Positions 58,181 to 58,483 of a stretch of 58,483 nt of DNA are shown one piece after another. Made by a program: the position numbers and the translations under genes. Source of the DNA: Bacteroides rodentium JCM 16496 (GTDB taxonomy: Bacteria; Bacteroidota; Bacteroidia; Bacteroidales; Bacteroidaceae); assembly GCF_000614125.1 (NCBI RefSeq), contig NZ_BAKJ01000031.1, positions 1 through 58,483 on the forward strand, read 5' to 3'. Numbering within the stretch: position 1 is the stretch's first letter; every line of letters starts with the position of its first letter. The notes under the pieces are model-generated. The model saw only the letters and a program-made list of their open reading frames with translations. It was not told the DNA's origin and did no database searches.

Positions 58181-58240
58181 GCTCACTGGCAAGTAGTCTG
58201 TTGAAGGCTACTTATTAATCTTACCACACCAGTGTTCTTT

Positions 58241-58362
58241 TCTTACCACAGACGTTGTATAGTAAAAAGTAATTGATTTGCTTTTCTTTTCGCAAATCAT
58301 TTCTGTTCTACTATAAGAAAGAAACACAAATGCAGTAAGGAAAGAGCATAGTTGTGGTAAGA
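58241..58362. repeat. intergenic palindrome family, copy 2
   Basis: The inner arms at 58258-58281 (TATAGTAAAAAGTAATTGAT, then TTGC) and 58292-58315 (GCAAATCATTTCTGTTCTAC, then TATA) pair around a 10-base loop. Outer arms (TCTTACCACA at about 58241-58250 and TGTGGTAAGA at 58353-58362) enlarge the fold. The inner arms match copy 1 at 42812-42923 in inverted orientation. The 426 bases from 58058 to the end hold no gene that I can support. Confidence 0.7.
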
Positions 58363-58483
58363 ATAAATTTTCCCACCTTCGTTACCAGTTTCCGCCAACT
58401 TCAGGGTTACTTCTTCCCAAGTTTACAACAATTTTTGCCCGACTTTTTCTATACCAATAGTAAATAGCATACTATAGCCTATA

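Overview
The window looks like a chromosomal segment of a gut Bacteroides. The evidence is TAnnTTTG -7 promoter elements in front of many genes, a hybrid two-component (HTCS) regulator of a glycan-utilisation locus, Bacteroidota-type YjbH/OmpA/lipoprotein genes, signal peptides ending in AQ, and a galactose cluster followed by an arabinan cluster in the order I recall from Bacteroides thetaiotaomicron. I would not name a species.

Layout: (1) 1-10.7 kb is the 3' end of a surface-polysaccharide locus: two glycosyltransferases, a complete GDP-mannose to GDP-L-fucose route (manC, gmd, fcl), a WecG/TagA-type transferase, a YjbH-type outer-membrane pair and a lipoprotein, then a small HAD phosphatase. 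(2) 10.8-19.2 kb, minus strand: a creatininase-family protein, an AraC regulator, a TonB receptor with a His-rich small membrane protein, and a 5'-nucleotidase with a sensor kinase. (3) 19.3-27.5 kb: tex, a CAAX protease, a leucine-rich-repeat protein, an ABC-F ATPase and grpE-dnaJ. (4) 27.6-31.9 kb: a second YjbH/lipoprotein/OmpA module. (5) 32-40 kb: a sulfonation cluster with sulfate-type transporter, CysD, CysN, CysC, CysQ, a PAPS-dependent sulfotransferase and a PCMD-type protein. A four-helix-bundle cassette bounded by inverted heptamer repeats sits between cysD and cysN. (6) 40-44 kb: small lipoproteins, a DEAD-box helicase, and a YtxH/holin-like trio. (7) 44-49 kb: manA, galM, a hexose MFS transporter and galK. 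(8) 49-58 kb: two GH43 and one GH51 arabinan enzymes divergent from an HTCS.

The sequence carries many single-base deletions. I count about 26 in 21 genes. Each is repaired by adding one base to a short run (for example GGG read as GG), and none needs a base removed. Housekeeping genes are hit as often as accessory ones, so I treat these as read errors and annotate the affected genes as single full-length CDSs spanning the break. Their frames close exactly on that assumption.

The most interesting points are the four-helix-bundle cassette that appears to supply the start codon and first residues of CysN, the complete PAPS plus sulfotransferase cluster (sterol sulfonation type), two paralogous YjbH-lipoprotein modules in which a two-barrel protein seems split in two, and several intergenic palindrome families.
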